The notes: a model not told the origin generated them from the letters alone. A DNA stretch of 64,000 bases from Mesorhizobium loti (GCF_013170705.1 NZ_CP033334.1:1961501-2025500); one strand, 5' to 3'. Counted from the stretch's first letter, positions 42,397 to 54,747 are shown. Numbers and translations are program-made.

Positions 42397-44100
42397 ATGA
42401 CACTCAACGGTTGGATACAGATCCTGGTCTTCTGCGGGATCATCGCTTTGCTGACGAAGCCGCTTGGCTTCTACATGCACCGCGTCTTCAACGGCGATCG
42501 CACGCTGCTTTCACCGATCTTCGGCCCGCTCGAGCGCGGGCTTTACCGCATTTGCGGAACCAGCGAACGCGAGGAACAGCACTGGACCAGCTATGCGGTG
42601 GCCCTGCTGCTCTTCAACCTTGCCGGCTTCCTGGTGCTCTACTTCCTGCAGCGCCTGCAGGGCAGCCTGCCCTACAACCCGGCCGGCATGAGCGCGGTCG
42701 ACCCGGCGCTGGCCTTCAACACCGCCGCCAGCTTCGTCACCAACACCAACTGGCAGAACTATGGCGGCGAAAGCACCATGTCCTATCTCGTGCAGATGGC
42801 CGGGCTGACCGTTCAGAATTTCGTTTCGGCGGCCACCGGCATCGCGATTGCGGTTGCACTGATCCGCGGATTTGCTCGTGCCTCCGGCAAGTCGATCGGC
42901 AATTTCTGGGTCGACATGACCCGCTGCACGCTCTACCTGCTGCTGCCGCTGTGCATCGTGCTGACGCTTGTCTATGTCTGGCTCGGGATGCCGCAGACGC
43001 TTGGGCCTTACGTCGACGCCACCACGCTGGAAGGCGCCAAGCAGACGATCGCTCTCGGCCCGGTCGCCTCCCAGGTTGCCATCAAGATGCTCGGCACCAA
43101 TGGTGGCGGGTTCTTCAATGCCAATGCGGCCCATCCGTTCGAAAATCCCGACGCGATTTCCAATCTGATCCAGGTGGTGACCATCTTCGCGCTGGGTGCC
43201 GCGCTGACCAACGTCTTCGGCCGCATGGTCGGCAACCAGCGCCAGGGCTGGGCGATCCTCGCCTCCATGGGCGTGCTGTTCATCGTCGGCGTCGCCGTCT
43301 GCTACTGGGCGGAGGCCGCGGGCAATCCGCTGGTCCATGCGCTGGGCATCGACGGCGGCAACATGGAAGGCAAGGAAACCCGCTTCGGCATCGCGCTGTC
43401 GGCGCTGTTCGCTGTCGTCACGACGGCCGCATCATGCGGTGCCGTCAACGCCATGCATGACAGCTTCACCGCCCTTGGCGGCATGATCCCGCTCATCAAC
43501 ATGCAACTCGGCGAAGTCATCGTCGGCGGCGTCGGCGCCGGCTTCTACGGCATCCTGATGTTCATCGTGGTCGCCGTCTTCGTTGCCGGCCTGATGGTTG
43601 GCCGCACGCCCGAATATCTCGGCAAGAAGATCGAGGCCAAGGAGGTCAAGATGGCGATGCTGGCCATACTGTGCCTGCCGCTGGCGATGCTGATCTTCAC
43701 GGCGATCGCCGTTGTCCTGCCCAGCGCCGTGGCTTCGATGGCCAATGGCGGCCCGCACGGCTTCTCCGAAGTGCTCTATGCCTACACCTCGGCCGCGGCG
43801 AACAACGGTTCGGCCTTTGGCGGCCTCACCGGCAACACGCCCTGGTACAACATCACCATCGGCATCGGCATGCTGATGGGCCGCTTCCTGGTCATCATCC
43901 CCGCGCTTGCCATCGCCGGCGCGCTGGCGGCCAAGAAGACGGTGCCCGCCTCGGCCGGCACGTTCCCGACAGACGGTCCTCTGTTCGTCGGGCTGCTGGT
44001 CGGCGTCATCGTCATCGTCGGCGGCCTGACCTTCTTCCCGGCGCTTGCCGTCGGACCGATCGTCGAGCACCTGGCGATGATCCACGGGCAGACCTTCTGA
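42397..44100 (+). CDS. kdpA: Potassium-transporting ATPase subunit A
   Basis: A 567-aa membrane subunit that binds and conducts K+. Four selectivity-filter-like repeats are recognisable: '[11 protein letters not shown]' region, '[19 protein letters not shown]', '[13 protein letters not shown]'-like '[15 protein letters not shown]' and '[13 protein letters not shown]'. Length is standard. Works with KdpB, KdpC and KdpF under potassium limitation. Confidence 0.96.
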   Translation: MTLNGWIQILVFCGIIALLTKPLGFYMHRVFNGDRTLLSPIFGPLERGLYRICGTSEREEQHWTSYAVALLLFNLAGFLVLYFLQRLQGSLPYNPAGMSAVDPALAFNTAASFVTNTNWQNYGGESTMSYLVQMAGLTVQNFVSAATGIAIAVALIRGFARASGKSIGNFWVDMTRCTLYLLLPLCIVLTLVYVWLGMPQTLGPYVDATTLEGAKQTIALGPVASQVAIKMLGTNGGGFFNANAAHPFENPDAISNLIQVVTIFALGAALTNVFGRMVGNQRQGWAILASMGVLFIVGVAVCYWAEAAGNPLVHALGIDGGNMEGKETRFGIALSALFAVVTTAASCGAVNAMHDSFTALGGMIPLINMQLGEVIVGGVGAGFYGILMFIVVAVFVAGLMVGRTPEYLGKKIEAKEVKMAMLAILCLPLAMLIFTAIAVVLPSAVASMANGGPHGFSEVLYAYTSAAANNGSAFGGLTGNTPWYNITIGIGMLMGRFLVIIPALAIAGALAAKKTVPASAGTFPTDGPLFVGLLVGVIVIVGGLTFFPALAVGPIVEHLAMIHGQTF

Positions 44101-44107
44101 GGCGATC

Positions 44108-44313
44108 ATGCCCTGGTTCAACACCATGCGCCGCAGGACCCGGCCGCCAGCCGGCAGCGAGGGGGAGGCGAAGCCTCCTCCCTTCCCGACCGTGTCCACA
44201 TTCCTGGGCATTGCGGCGGTCATGATCGTGATCTGGCTGCTGGTCTACGGCCCACCCTTTTCGGCATCCAACCGACCGGTGCCGCCCACCAACACTGAAG
44301 CCGGAGCTTCAAA

Positions 44314-44317
<4 letters not shown>
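44108..44317 (+). CDS. 69-aa membrane protein between kdpA and kdpB
   Basis: A short protein with a basic, Pro-rich N-terminal half, one transmembrane helix ('[20 protein letters not shown]', about 32-51) and a short Pro/Thr/Asn-rich tail. Its ATG lies 7 bases after kdpA and its stop overlaps kdpB as ATGA, so it is translated as part of the operon. The classical kdpFABC operon has no such gene. No family recognised; a lineage-specific Kdp accessory protein is plausible. Confidence 0.7.
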
Positions 44318-46407
<2,090 letters not shown>

Positions 46408-46418
46408 GGATCATTCCG

Positions 46419-46982
46419 ATGCTCAAGCAAATCAGACCCGCGATCATCATGATCGTCTTCTTCACCGTGCTGACCGGCCTGGTCTATCCCCTGGGCATGA
46501 CCGGCATCGCCCAGGCGCTGTTCCCGCGACAGGCCAATGGCAGCCTGATCGAGAGGGACGGCAAGGTCATCGGCTCCGAGCTGATCGGACAGGCCTTCGC
46601 CAGCGACAAATATTTCCATGGCAGGCCTTCGGCCGCTGGCAACGGCTATGATGCCGGCGCCTCCAGCGGTTCCAATCTCGGCCCCACCAACCCGAAGCTG
46701 ATCGAGCGCATCAAGGGTGATGCCGAGAAGCTGAAGGCGGAGAATCCGAACCAGCCCGTGCCGATGGACCTGGTGACGACGTCCGGCAGCGGCCTCGATC
46801 CGCAGATCAGCCCGCTGGCCGCCTATTTCCAGGTGCCGCGCGTGGCCAAGGCCAGGGGCCTCGACGAGGCCAAGGTCAAGGCGCTTGTCGACGGCCAGGT
46901 CGAGGCAAGGGAACTCGGTTTCATGGGAGAGCCGGCGGTCAATGTGCTGGCGCTCAACATGGCGCTGGATGCGGCGAAATAA
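46419..46982 (+). CDS. kdpC: Potassium-transporting ATPase subunit C
   Basis: A 187-aa subunit with one N-terminal membrane helix ('[20 protein letters not shown]') and a periplasmic domain. Typical motifs are '[20 protein letters not shown]', '[11 protein letters not shown]' and '[14 protein letters not shown]'. It completes KdpFABC; the kdpDE sensor pair follows. Confidence 0.96.
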   Translation: MLKQIRPAIIMIVFFTVLTGLVYPLGMTGIAQALFPRQANGSLIERDGKVIGSELIGQAFASDKYFHGRPSAAGNGYDAGASSGSNLGPTNPKLIERIKGDAEKLKAENPNQPVPMDLVTTSGSGLDPQISPLAAYFQVPRVAKARGLDEAKVKALVDGQVEARELGFMGEPAVNVLALNMALDAAK

Positions 46983-46988
46983 GTGATG

Positions 46989-47022
46989 GCCGGCACCGGG
47001 GATCGACAGCATCCCCGGCGCC
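46989..47022. other. Intercistronic hairpin between kdpC and kdpD
   Basis: GGCACCGGGGA and TCCCCGGCGCC pair almost perfectly around a 9-10 base loop, without a T run. It could partially terminate or protect the kdpABC message, lowering expression of kdpDE relative to the pump. Not a complete Rho-independent terminator. Confidence 0.5.
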
Positions 47023-47040
47023 ATTCATGATCGGTTCTTG

Positions 47041-49770
47041 ATGCCGGAAGAAAGAAGCAGCGAAAACAGACCTTCCCCCGACGCGCTGCTCGAGCATGCC
47101 GAGCGGGAGGGGCGCGGCCGTCTGCGGATATTCCTCGGTGCCGCGCCCGGTGTCGGCAAGACCTACGAAATGCTGATGTCGGGCCGCGCCAGGCTGACCG
47201 ACGGCATCGATGTGGTGATCGGCATCGTCGAGACGCATGGCCGCAGGGAAACCCAGGCCCTGGTCGAGGGGTATGAAGTCATTCCCCGCCGCAAGGTCGA
47301 CTACAAGGGGCGCATCCTCGAGGAGATGGATATCGACGCCATCCTGGCCCGGCGTCCGGCGCTGGTTCTCGTCGACGAACTCGCCCACACCAATGCTCCG
47401 GGCAGCCGTCACCCCAAGCGCTATCTCGACGTCCAGGAGATCCTGGCGCGAGGCATCGACGTGTATACGACGCTCAACATCCAGCATGTCGAAAGCCTGA
47501 ATGACGTCGTGGCGCAGATCACGCGGGTCAGGGTGCGTGAAACGGTTCCCGATTCCATCATCGACCAGGCCGATGATGTCGAAATCATCGATCTGACGCC
47601 CGACGACCTGATCAAGCGGCTGGAGGAGGGCAAGGTCTATTTTCCCAACACCGCGCAGCGCGCCATCGAGAATTATTTCTCGTCAGGCAATCTGACGGCA
47701 CTGCGGGAACTGGCGCTGCGCCGCACGGCCCAGCGCGTCGACGAGCAATTGCTCAATCACATGCAGTCCCATGCCATCCAGGGCCCCTGGGCCGCGGGCG
47801 AGAGGGTGCTCGTCTGCGTCGACGCAAGACCGGGCGGCGCGGCCCGCATTCGCTACGCACGCAGGCTGGCCGACCGGCTTCGCGCGCCATGGACGGCGCT
47901 TCATGTCGATACGCCTCGCTCGGCCGGCATGTCCGAGGAAGACAAGGACCGGCTCGCCACGCTCCTGCGCCTTGCCGAGCAACTCGGCGCCGAGGTGACG
48001 ACCATTCCCGGCCAGAATGTCGCGCAGGATATTGTGCGCCATGCGACGGCGAACAATTTCACCCATATCGTGGTCGGGAGGCCGACGCGGTCGCGTTGGC
48101 GCGAGCTGATCGAGGGCTCGCTTACCTATGACCTGATCCGCAATGCCGGCGACATCAGCGTCCACGTCATTTCGGGAACCGAGCGGGATGCCGAGGCTAG
48201 TTCGAGAAGCGTCAGGGCGGCCGACGAGCAATGGCAATTCCAGATATGGCCCTATCTCAAGGCTACGGGGTTTGTCGCCGGCTCGCTCGCCTTCGCCGCC
48301 CTGCTCGACCAGTTTCTCGACGTTCGCAACCTCGCCATCATCTTCCTCATCGGGGTGCTGACATCGGCGGTGACCGGCGGTCTCTGGCCGGCTCTCTATG
48401 CCTGTGTCGCCAGCGCCCTTGCCTTCAACTATTTCTTCCTCGAGCCACGCTATACGCTGACGATCCGGGATCCGGAGAGCATTGTCGCGCTTGGCGTGTT
48501 CCTGGTCGTAGCCGTCATCGCCTCCAACCTGACGGCGCGCGTGCAGCGCCAGGCGGTCGCCGCCCGCTCACGGGCGCGGGCGACGGAAGATATCTATCTC
48601 TTCTCCAAGAAGCTCGCCGGCGCCGGCACGCTCGACGATGTGCTGTGGGCCACCGCCTTCCAGATCGCCTCGATGCTGAAGCTGCGCGTGGTGCTGCTGC
48701 TGCCGGAAGACGGCTCGATCACCGTCAAGGCCGGCTATCCGCCCGACGACACGCTGGCGGAGGCCGACATTGCCGCGGCCCGCTGGGCATGGGAGCACAA
48801 CCGCGCCGCCGGGCGCGGCGCCGACACGTTGCCCGGCGCCAAGCGCCTCTACCTTCCCTTGCGCACGGGGCGCACCGCGATCGGTGTCGTCGGCCTCGAC
48901 AATGACAAGCAAGGCCCGCTGCTGACGCCCGAGCAACAGCGCCTGCTCGATGCGCTGGCCGACCAGGCGGCGGTGGCGATCGAACGCATCCAGCTCGTCG
49001 CCGATGTCGATCGGGCCAAGCTCGCGGCCGAAGCCGACCGGCTGCGCTCGGCTTTGCTGACCTCGATTTCGCATGATCTGAAAACGCCGCTCTCAGCCAT
49101 CATGGGAGCGGCCGGCACCCTCAAGGAATTCGCGCCCGATCTGCCCGAGCAGGACCGGGCGGAGCTTCTGTCGACGGTGATCGACGAATCGGAGCGGCTG
49201 AATCGCTTCATCGCCAACCTGCTCGACATGACCAAGATCGAATCCGGTGCGATGGAGCCGAATTACGCCCTCCACTATGTCGGCGATATCGTCGGCACGG
49301 CGCTCAACCGCGCCCGCAAGATCACCAGTGAACACAAGATCGAGGTCGACATTCCATCCGATCTGCCGATGCTGAAGCTCGATCCCGTGCTGTTCGAACA
49401 GGTTCTGTTCAATCTTCTCGACAATGCGTCGAAATATTCGCCGCCCGGCTCGACGATCCGCGTGCAGGGGTGGGCAGACAATGGGTCCGTCATCGTGCAG
49501 ATCATCGATGAGGGACCGGGCATCCCGGCGCAGGACCTGGAACGCGTCTTCGACACTTTTTATCGGGTGCGCAAGGGTGACCAGGTGCGCGCCGGCACCG
49601 GGCTTGGCCTGTCGATCTGCCGTGGCTTCGTCGAATCGATGGGTGGCACGATCTCGGCCGCCAACCGGACCGACCGCCCCGGTGCCGCGTTCACCATCAG
49701 GATGCCGGTGCCGGCGGAGGGGCCCGATGCCGACAATCGTGGCGAAGAAGGCAGTATGGATCAGCCGTGA
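47041..49770 (+). CDS. kdpD: Sensor histidine kinase KdpD
   Basis: A 909-aa sensor of potassium and turgor. In order: KdpD domain with Walker A 'GAAPGVGKTYEML' (about 33-45) and 'VDELAHTNAPGSRHPKR', a universal-stress-like domain (about 250-380), four close membrane helices (about 405-500), a GAF-like region, then HisKA with 'SISHDLKTPLSAIMG' (phosphorylated His about 678) and HATPase motifs 'NLLDNASKYS' and 'GTGLGLSICRG'. The kdpE start overlaps its stop. ATG 47041 follows a weak ribosome site. Confidence 0.95.
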   Translation: MPEERSSENRPSPDALLEHAEREGRGRLRIFLGAAPGVGKTYEMLMSGRARLTDGIDVVIGIVETHGRRETQALVEGYEVIPRRKVDYKGRILEEMDIDAILARRPALVLVDELAHTNAPGSRHPKRYLDVQEILARGIDVYTTLNIQHVESLNDVVAQITRVRVRETVPDSIIDQADDVEIIDLTPDDLIKRLEEGKVYFPNTAQRAIENYFSSGNLTALRELALRRTAQRVDEQLLNHMQSHAIQGPWAAGERVLVCVDARPGGAARIRYARRLADRLRAPWTALHVDTPRSAGMSEEDKDRLATLLRLAEQLGAEVTTIPGQNVAQDIVRHATANNFTHIVVGRPTRSRWRELIEGSLTYDLIRNAGDISVHVISGTERDAEASSRSVRAADEQWQFQIWPYLKATGFVAGSLAFAALLDQFLDVRNLAIIFLIGVLTSAVTGGLWPALYACVASALAFNYFFLEPRYTLTIRDPESIVALGVFLVVAVIASNLTARVQRQAVAARSRARATEDIYLFSKKLAGAGTLDDVLWATAFQIASMLKLRVVLLLPEDGSITVKAGYPPDDTLAEADIAAARWAWEHNRAAGRGADTLPGAKRLYLPLRTGRTAIGVVGLDNDKQGPLLTPEQQRLLDALADQAAVAIERIQLVADVDRAKLAAEADRLRSALLTSISHDLKTPLSAIMGAAGTLKEFAPDLPEQDRAELLSTVIDESERLNRFIANLLDMTKIESGAMEPNYALHYVGDIVGTALNRARKITSEHKIEVDIPSDLPMLKLDPVLFEQVLFNLLDNASKYSPPGSTIRVQGWADNGSVIVQIIDEGPGIPAQDLERVFDTFYRVRKGDQVRAGTGLGLSICRGFVESMGGTISAANRTDRPGAAFTIRMPVPAEGPDADNRGEEGSMDQP

Positions 49771-50459
49771 TGACCAACTCGAATGTCAGGATACTGGTTG
49801 TCGATGACGAGCCGCCGATCCGCAAGCTGCTGCGGGTCGGGCTCGGCAGCCAGGGCTATTCGGTCAGCGAGGCGCCGAACGCCAAGGTGGCGATCGAGCT
49901 GATGGAACAGGAAAAGCCGGACCTGGTGCTGCTCGACCTCGGCCTGCCCGGCATGGGCGGGCACGATCTCCTGCGCAAATGGCGTGACGAGGGCGTCGAC
50001 ATTCCCGTCGTCATCCTCTCCAGCCGCACCGATGAGGCCGGTATCGTCAACGCGCTGGAACTCGGCGCCGACGACTATGTCACCAAGCCATTCGGCATGA
50101 ACGAACTGGTGGCGCGCATCCGCGTGGCGCTGCGGCACAAATTTCAGCAGCAGGGCGAGAAGCCGGTTTTCCAGAGCGGCGACCTCAGCGTCGATCTGGT
50201 CAAGCGCATCGTCAAGGTCGAGGGCAAGGAGATAAAGCTCTCGCCGAAGGAATACGACATATTGCGCATCCTGGTGCAGCATGCCGGCAAGGTGCTGACC
50301 CATCATTTCATCCTGAAGCAGATCTGGGGGGACTCGACCGATGTCCAATATCTCAGGGTCTATGTCAGGCAGCTCAGGCAGAAGATCGAGAAGACCCCGG
50401 ACCAGCCACGCTACATCACCACCGAGACCGGCGTTGGCTATCGTTTGCGGGTCGAGTAG
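49770..50459 (+). CDS. kdpE: Response regulator KdpE
   Basis: A 229-aa OmpR-type regulator that activates kdpFABC. Receiver domain: acidic pair in 'VVDDEPPIRKLL', phospho-Asp in 'LVLLDLGLPGMGG' and Lys in 'YVTKPFGMNEL'; the winged-helix domain has 'LSPKEYDILRIL' and 'YVRQLRQKIE'. ATG 49770 overlaps the kdpD stop as TGATG; an in-frame GTG lies one codon earlier. Confidence 0.95.
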   Translation: MTNSNVRILVVDDEPPIRKLLRVGLGSQGYSVSEAPNAKVAIELMEQEKPDLVLLDLGLPGMGGHDLLRKWRDEGVDIPVVILSSRTDEAGIVNALELGADDYVTKPFGMNELVARIRVALRHKFQQQGEKPVFQSGDLSVDLVKRIVKVEGKEIKLSPKEYDILRILVQHAGKVLTHHFILKQIWGDSTDVQYLRVYVRQLRQKIEKTPDQPRYITTETGVGYRLRVE

Positions 50460-50485
50460 GCCGATCTCCTTCGATTGAGCCCGCG

Positions 50486-51922
50486 TCAGCCAATGGCCTC
50501 CAGCGGCCGGTTTGCCGCCGATGAGGCCCGCAAGGCCGCCAGGCAGCCGAGAATGCCAAGCGGGACGAAGGCCAGAAACAGCCAGCTCGCGACATTGGCC
50601 GCCGCGTCATGGTTCAGCCCTTGCGAAAAGCCGCTGGCATTGGCGACGATGCCGGCGAGAGCCGCGCCCACGGCATAGCCGATGCGCTGCATGGTCGGCA
50701 CGGCGGCCGAGGCGATGGTCTGTTCGTCGTCCGGGGCGGAGGCGACTATGACGCGGGTCAGGAACGGCCAGGCGATGCCGAAGCCGCCGCCTTGCAGCAG
50801 GGCGCAGACCAGGATCAGCGGGATCGAGCCCAGCGGTATCGTGTAGGCGAAGCCGGCGATGCCCGCCGCGATCATCAATGCGCCGCAGACAATGATCAGC
50901 CGCTCGCGCTGTGGCGGGGCGTTGGCGACAAGGATCGACAGGATCGACCAGGCGATCGATTCAGCGGCGATGATGTAGCCGGTGGTCAGCAGCGGAATGT
51001 CATGCAGGCTGGTCAAGAGCAGCGGTCCGTAGACGCCGAAGGAACAGGTCGCGATGGAAAAGGCCGCGACCATGGTCATGCCCGCGCCCACCGGCGTCCG
51101 CCACGAGAACAGCCGCGCCGGAAAAAGCCGCGAGCGCGGCTTCAGCGCGTCGACGTAGAAGAACAGCGCCAGGCCGGCCAGGCCCAGCACGATCAGCAGC
51201 GAGGAGCGCAGCAGCGCGATATCGACGCCGGCCGAGGCGATCAGCACCACGGCGACGGCAAGACAGCCAAGCGCGGCGAACGGGAAGGGAGGAGCCTTGC
51301 CCGCTCCTGCGATGGGTCGCTTCGCTTCCGGGGTGTTCAACACGAGGAAGCTGGCCAGAGCCATGGCCGTGCCGCCGAACGTGAAGACGCCGAAGGCCCA
51401 GCGCCACGACAAAAGCTCGGTCATGATCGCGCCCAGCAACGGGCCGCTGAAGGCGGCGACGCCCCAGATCGCCGACATGATGCCGAAAAGCTGGGGCCAG
51501 ATGGCGCGTGAAAACAGCCGCTCGACCGAGACGAAGGCCAGCGACACCAGCGCGCCGCCGCCCAGCCCTTCAATCAGGCGGCCGGCGAGGAACAATTGCA
51601 TGGAAGGCGACGTGGCGCAGATCAGCGCGCCGGCCGCGTAGAGCAGGGCCGCCACCACCATGTTGGTGCGCAGCGCCACATAGCTCACCAGCCGTCCGGC
51701 GGCGGCGCCGGCGACGATGGCGCCAAGTTCGTAGATCGCCAGCGACCAGCCGACGAGCTGCACGCCGGCGAGTTCGCCGACCATGGCCGGCATGACGGTG
51801 GCCACCATCGTTTCATTGGTGGCATGCAGCAGGATGCCAAGGCTGATGAAGCAGAAGCGCGCCAGATCGCCGCTCGCCCACAATGCACGCCAGTCGACCC
51901 TGTTTGTGCTGATTTCAGTCAT
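50486..51922 (-). CDS. MFS transporter, DHA2-like, 14-helix type
   Basis: A 478-aa drug/metabolite transporter with 13-14 predicted helices. 'ATNETMVATVMPAMVGEL' (helix 1, motif D1-like) and 'GRLIEGLGGGALVSLAFV' (motif C-like region) fit the DHA2 drug:H+ antiporters. ATG 51922 has GGGTGGAT before it. Converges on kdpE with 26 bases between stops. Substrate unknown. Confidence 0.88.
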   Translation of the reverse strand: MTEISTNRVDWRALWASGDLARFCFISLGILLHATNETMVATVMPAMVGELAGVQLVGWSLAIYELGAIVAGAAAGRLVSYVALRTNMVVAALLYAAGALICATSPSMQLFLAGRLIEGLGGGALVSLAFVSVERLFSRAIWPQLFGIMSAIWGVAAFSGPLLGAIMTELLSWRWAFGVFTFGGTAMALASFLVLNTPEAKRPIAGAGKAPPFPFAALGCLAVAVVLIASAGVDIALLRSSLLIVLGLAGLALFFYVDALKPRSRLFPARLFSWRTPVGAGMTMVAAFSIATCSFGVYGPLLLTSLHDIPLLTTGYIIAAESIAWSILSILVANAPPQRERLIIVCGALMIAAGIAGFAYTIPLGSIPLILVCALLQGGGFGIAWPFLTRVIVASAPDDEQTIASAAVPTMQRIGYAVGAALAGIVANASGFSQGLNHDAAANVASWLFLAFVPLGILGCLAALRASSAANRPLEAIG

Positions 51923-52100
51923 ATCCACCCTATGCTTTGCATATCTCGATCACGGCGTACGGCACCAGAAGCCAGCAAGGCTTTCCGGCAGGACCATGCG
52001 CGGCCGTGGTCCCGGATGACGTGCCTATCGAGGTGCCGGTCCGGTCGGGGTGGCTTGTAGGACCTCAACCGCGGTTGAGGACAAGCGGTTTTTCAAGAGG

Positions 52101-52586
52101 TCAATTCTCGGTGCTGCGCAGCTGGAACTGGCTGACGCCGATGGCGAGATTGACGCCGGTCTGGGTCTGCAGGCTGAGTGGCTGGAGCGTGAAAGCCTGC
52201 GAAGAGCCGCCGACCAGAAGATTGGCGCCGGCTCCGACGGCCGCCGTGACTTCCGCGCTGGCGCCAATATAGTCGCCAGCCAGCGCACCGGGCGCGTAGA
52301 TGTTCTTCAGCGGCGTCAGCACCAGCCATTGCATCACCGCCTGGCTTGTCGTGCCGATGTCGAGGCCGTATTTGTTGACGGCGCCGAAATAGGCTTCCGG
52401 CGCGAAGGTCCTGTCGGTCGGGGTGAAGGTGCAGCTGAGGTCCTTGGACGAACCGAAGATGAAGCCGGTGCCGCCTGATATGGCGCATTCAAGGGTGCCG
52501 AGTTCGATGCCGCGGTCCTGCGCCTGCGCCGGTGCCACGCCAAGCACGAATGCAATCACGGCAGCGGCGATGGCTGTCTTCGGCAT
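52101..52586 (-). CDS. DUF992 exported protein (copy 1)
   Basis: A 161-aa rhizobial exported protein. After a signal peptide ('APAQAQD') come the family motifs 'IELGTLECAISGGTGFIFGS', 'KDLSCTF', 'YGLDIG', 'GALAGDYIGASAEVTAAVG', 'GANLLVGG' and 'LQPLSLQTQTGVNLA'. Two Cys could pair. Function unknown. Paralogue of the gene immediately upstream on the same strand; a dispersed repeat sits between them. Confidence 0.88.
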   Translation of the reverse strand: MPKTAIAAAVIAFVLGVAPAQAQDRGIELGTLECAISGGTGFIFGSSKDLSCTFTPTDRTFAPEAYFGAVNKYGLDIGTTSQAVMQWLVLTPLKNIYAPGALAGDYIGASAEVTAAVGAGANLLVGGSSQAFTLQPLSLQTQTGVNLAIGVSQFQLRSTEN

Positions 52587-52597
52587 GGCGTTCCCCG

Positions 52598-52674
52598 AGC
52601 GGTTCGGAACCGCTCTATCTTTTTTGACGCGATTCCAGACGGAAAACCGTTTCACACTTTTCCTGGAATTGCTC
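52598..52674. repeat. Dispersed intergenic repeat, copy 3
   Basis: Starts with the hairpin AGCGGTTC-GGAACCGCT followed by a T-run (52617-52625), then 'GACGCGATTCCAGACGG', 'AAAACCG' and 'TTTTCCTGGAATTGCTC'. Same order as copies 2 and 4. The hairpin plus T-run could terminate plus-strand transcription; it lies only 12 bases before the start of the DUF992 gene on the minus strand. Confidence 0.6.
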
Positions 52675-52750
52675 GAAAAATCAAACGGCGCGGAACCATC
52701 CTGTATGGTTCCGCGCCGCAAGGTAGAGAGGAGCGCTTGGCTCCTTGCGA

Positions 52751-53227
52751 TCACTTGAGCGAGTGGATCAGCTGAAGCGAGGTCACAGCCACGGCGAGAT
52801 TGACGCCGGTCTGAGCCTGGACGCTGAGCGGCTCGAGCATGAAGGCGCTGTCGAAGCCGCCAACGAGCAGGTTCGCGCCGCCGCCGGTGACGACGCTCGC
52901 CTCGGCGTTGACGCCGTAGTAGCTGCCGGCAAGGTCGCCGGCATCACGGTCGCGGGTCGCGGCGAAGACCGCCCAGATCAGCTGGCCTTGATGCGTCTGG
53001 CCGAGATCGACGCCAAGCTTGGAGATGACGCCGGTGTAAATCTCCGACGGCCCGTGGTGGTAGGGGCGGAAGACGCAGGACACGCCCTTGTTGGAGCCGA
53101 CGACGAAGGATGTGCCGCCGTCGATGGTGCAGTCGAGCGTGCCGAGCTGCAGCTTGCCGGCGCTGGCCGGGGCAGCGGCGAACACCGTCGCGGCGAGGGC
53201 AGCGGCACAGGCGAGTTTCTTGATCAT
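52751..53227 (-). CDS. DUF992 exported protein (copy 2)
   Basis: A 158-aa paralogue of the preceding entry with signal peptide ('APASAGK') and the same blocks: 'LQLGTLDCTIDGGTSFVVGS', 'GVSCVFRPYHHGPSE', 'GVDLGQTHQG', 'LAGSYYGVNAEASVVTGGG', 'ANLLVGG' and 'LEPLSVQAQTGVNLA'. Similarity to copy 1 covers the whole mature protein, so this is a tandem duplication that has since diverged. Confidence 0.88.
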   Translation of the reverse strand: MIKKLACAAALAATVFAAAPASAGKLQLGTLDCTIDGGTSFVVGSNKGVSCVFRPYHHGPSEIYTGVISKLGVDLGQTHQGQLIWAVFAATRDRDAGDLAGSYYGVNAEASVVTGGGANLLVGGFDSAFMLEPLSVQAQTGVNLAVAVTSLQLIHSLK

Positions 53228-53433
53228 GGGAGCGTCCTTTCGCAATTGCCATTGAATAACGGCTTCAATGGCCAGACCGTTCCGTCGAAAACTTGGCGCG
53301 AACAAGGCAAGCGCCGACGGCTTGTCGCGGGGGTTAACGCCGGGTTGCCGCATTGGCGACGATATTCAGCGCGGCGTGTCCTTTTGGACACGCAAACAGC
53401 CGCAATGGTTAGCCGGATCTGCCGAAGCCGATG

Positions 53434-54288
53434 TCAGCTGGCGCCGACGCCGACACGCGACAGACCATCCTTGGCCGGCTGATAGGTGGGGTCGAGGCGC
53501 ACGGCCTCGCGATAGGATTTCGCCGCCTTGGCCTTGTCGCCGCGCCGCTCGTAGATCAGCGCCTGATTGGCCCAGGCCTCGGCGTTCTTGCTGTCGAGCT
53601 TGATGGCCATGTTGAAGTCGGAGAAGGCATTATCCTCGTCGCCCGTCGCCAGGTAGGAGAGACCACGGCCGTTGTAGGGCTCTGCCGCATCCGGCGCCAG
53701 CGAGATGGCGGTCGAGAAGTCCTCGATGGCGAATTTGTGCTGGCCCTGGCTCTGATAGATCAGGCCGCGATTGTGGTAGGCGCGGGCATCGGTCGTGTCG
53801 AGCTGGATCGCCTTCTGGAAATCGTTGAAGGCATCCTGGGTCCGGCCCGCCTTGCGGTAGAGATTGCCGCGGCCGATATAGGCGGCATCATAATTGCCGT
53901 TGATCTGGATCGATTTGTTGTAGTCGTCGAGCGCGGCCGCCTGATTGCCGAGGAAGCGCTGGATAAGCGCCCGGTTCGAGTAGGCCTGGTAGAAATTCGG
54001 GTTGAGCTGGATGGCCTGGTTGAAGTCCTTGAGCGCCGCCTGGTACTGGCCGCCGCGGCCATAGGCCGAACCGCGCACATTGTAGCCTTCGGGATCCTGG
54101 GGATTGCGCTGGATCACCGCCGACAGCGAGGAGATGTTCTCGCTCGATCCTTGCGCCTTGTCGATGTTGTTGAACTCGCCGGTCGGGCCCGATGTCTGGC
54201 AGCCGGCAAGCACCAATCCGGAAAGCAGGGCCGCTGTCAGGGCGAAACCACGCAATGCGGTCCCGCGCTCCACGCTCGTTGCGTTCAT
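53434..54288 (-). CDS. TPR-repeat lipoprotein
   Basis: A 284-aa lipoprotein: signal peptide with lipobox 'LAGC' (Cys about 30), followed by about six tetratricopeptide repeats from about residue 65 to 275, each with the 'A..nRG.......y..A..Df..Ai.l.p' pattern (e.g. 'AYSNRALIQRFLGNQAAALD'). Resembles NlpI-type scaffold lipoproteins of the cell envelope. Partners unknown. Confidence 0.88.
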   Translation of the reverse strand: MNATSVERGTALRGFALTAALLSGLVLAGCQTSGPTGEFNNIDKAQGSSENISSLSAVIQRNPQDPEGYNVRGSAYGRGGQYQAALKDFNQAIQLNPNFYQAYSNRALIQRFLGNQAAALDDYNKSIQINGNYDAAYIGRGNLYRKAGRTQDAFNDFQKAIQLDTTDARAYHNRGLIYQSQGQHKFAIEDFSTAISLAPDAAEPYNGRGLSYLATGDEDNAFSDFNMAIKLDSKNAEAWANQALIYERRGDKAKAAKSYREAVRLDPTYQPAKDGLSRVGVGAS

Positions 54289-54413
54289 GTCTGCCCTGTC
54301 CTCACTTGCGCCGTCGTTCAGGTCCGGTTCCCCCCTCCGGGCCGGGTCACAATGTCATAAACTGTCAGAGCGTGATTTGTGCGCCCGGATGGGCGCGAGT
54401 CGCTCTAAACAAA

Positions 54414-54445
54414 AAGGTGGCGGCGATTCCGCATCGCGCCACCTT
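54414..54445 (-). terminator. Rho-independent terminator of rpsU
   Basis: A 9-bp perfect stem (AAGGTGGCG / CGCCACCTT) with a 14-base loop that itself pairs partly (GCGAT/ATCGC), followed on the minus strand by TTTTTGTTT. It lies 36 bases after the rpsU stop. Confidence 0.85.
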
Positions 54446-54480
54446 GGTATCCTTCGAAAAGGACGAAATATTGGCGATGA

Positions 54481-54747
54481 TCAGCGCGGCGGACGCGCTG
54501 CACCAGCAGCACCACCGGCAGGAACGGGACGCGGCGTCATCGGCAGCAGGCCTTCGCGCTGAGCGCGCTTGCGGGCCAGCTTGCGAGCGCGGCGGACGGC
54601 CTCTGCCTTTTCGCGGGCGCGCTTCTCGGAAGGCTTCTCGTAGTGACCGCGCATCTTCATTTCGCGGAAAATGCCTTCGCGCTGCATCTTCTTCTTGAGC
54701 GCGCGAAGCGCCTGATCAACGTTATTGTCGCGGACGAGTACCTGCAC
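54481..54747 (-). CDS. rpsU: 30S ribosomal protein S21
   Basis: An 88-aa S21. It begins '[20 protein letters not shown]' with the following '[20 protein letters not shown]', which is the S21 core; the C-terminal part is Arg/Ala-rich with a Pro/Gly tail ('[13 protein letters not shown]'), longer than in E. coli but usual in Rhizobiales. The start is a GTG at 54747 with AGGA upstream; an in-frame TTG two codons earlier is less likely. Terminator downstream. Confidence 0.95.
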   Translation of the reverse strand: MQVLVRDNNVDQALRALKKKMQREGIFREMKMRGHYEKPSEKRAREKAEAVRRARKLARKRAQREGLLPMTPRPVPAGGAAGAARPPR

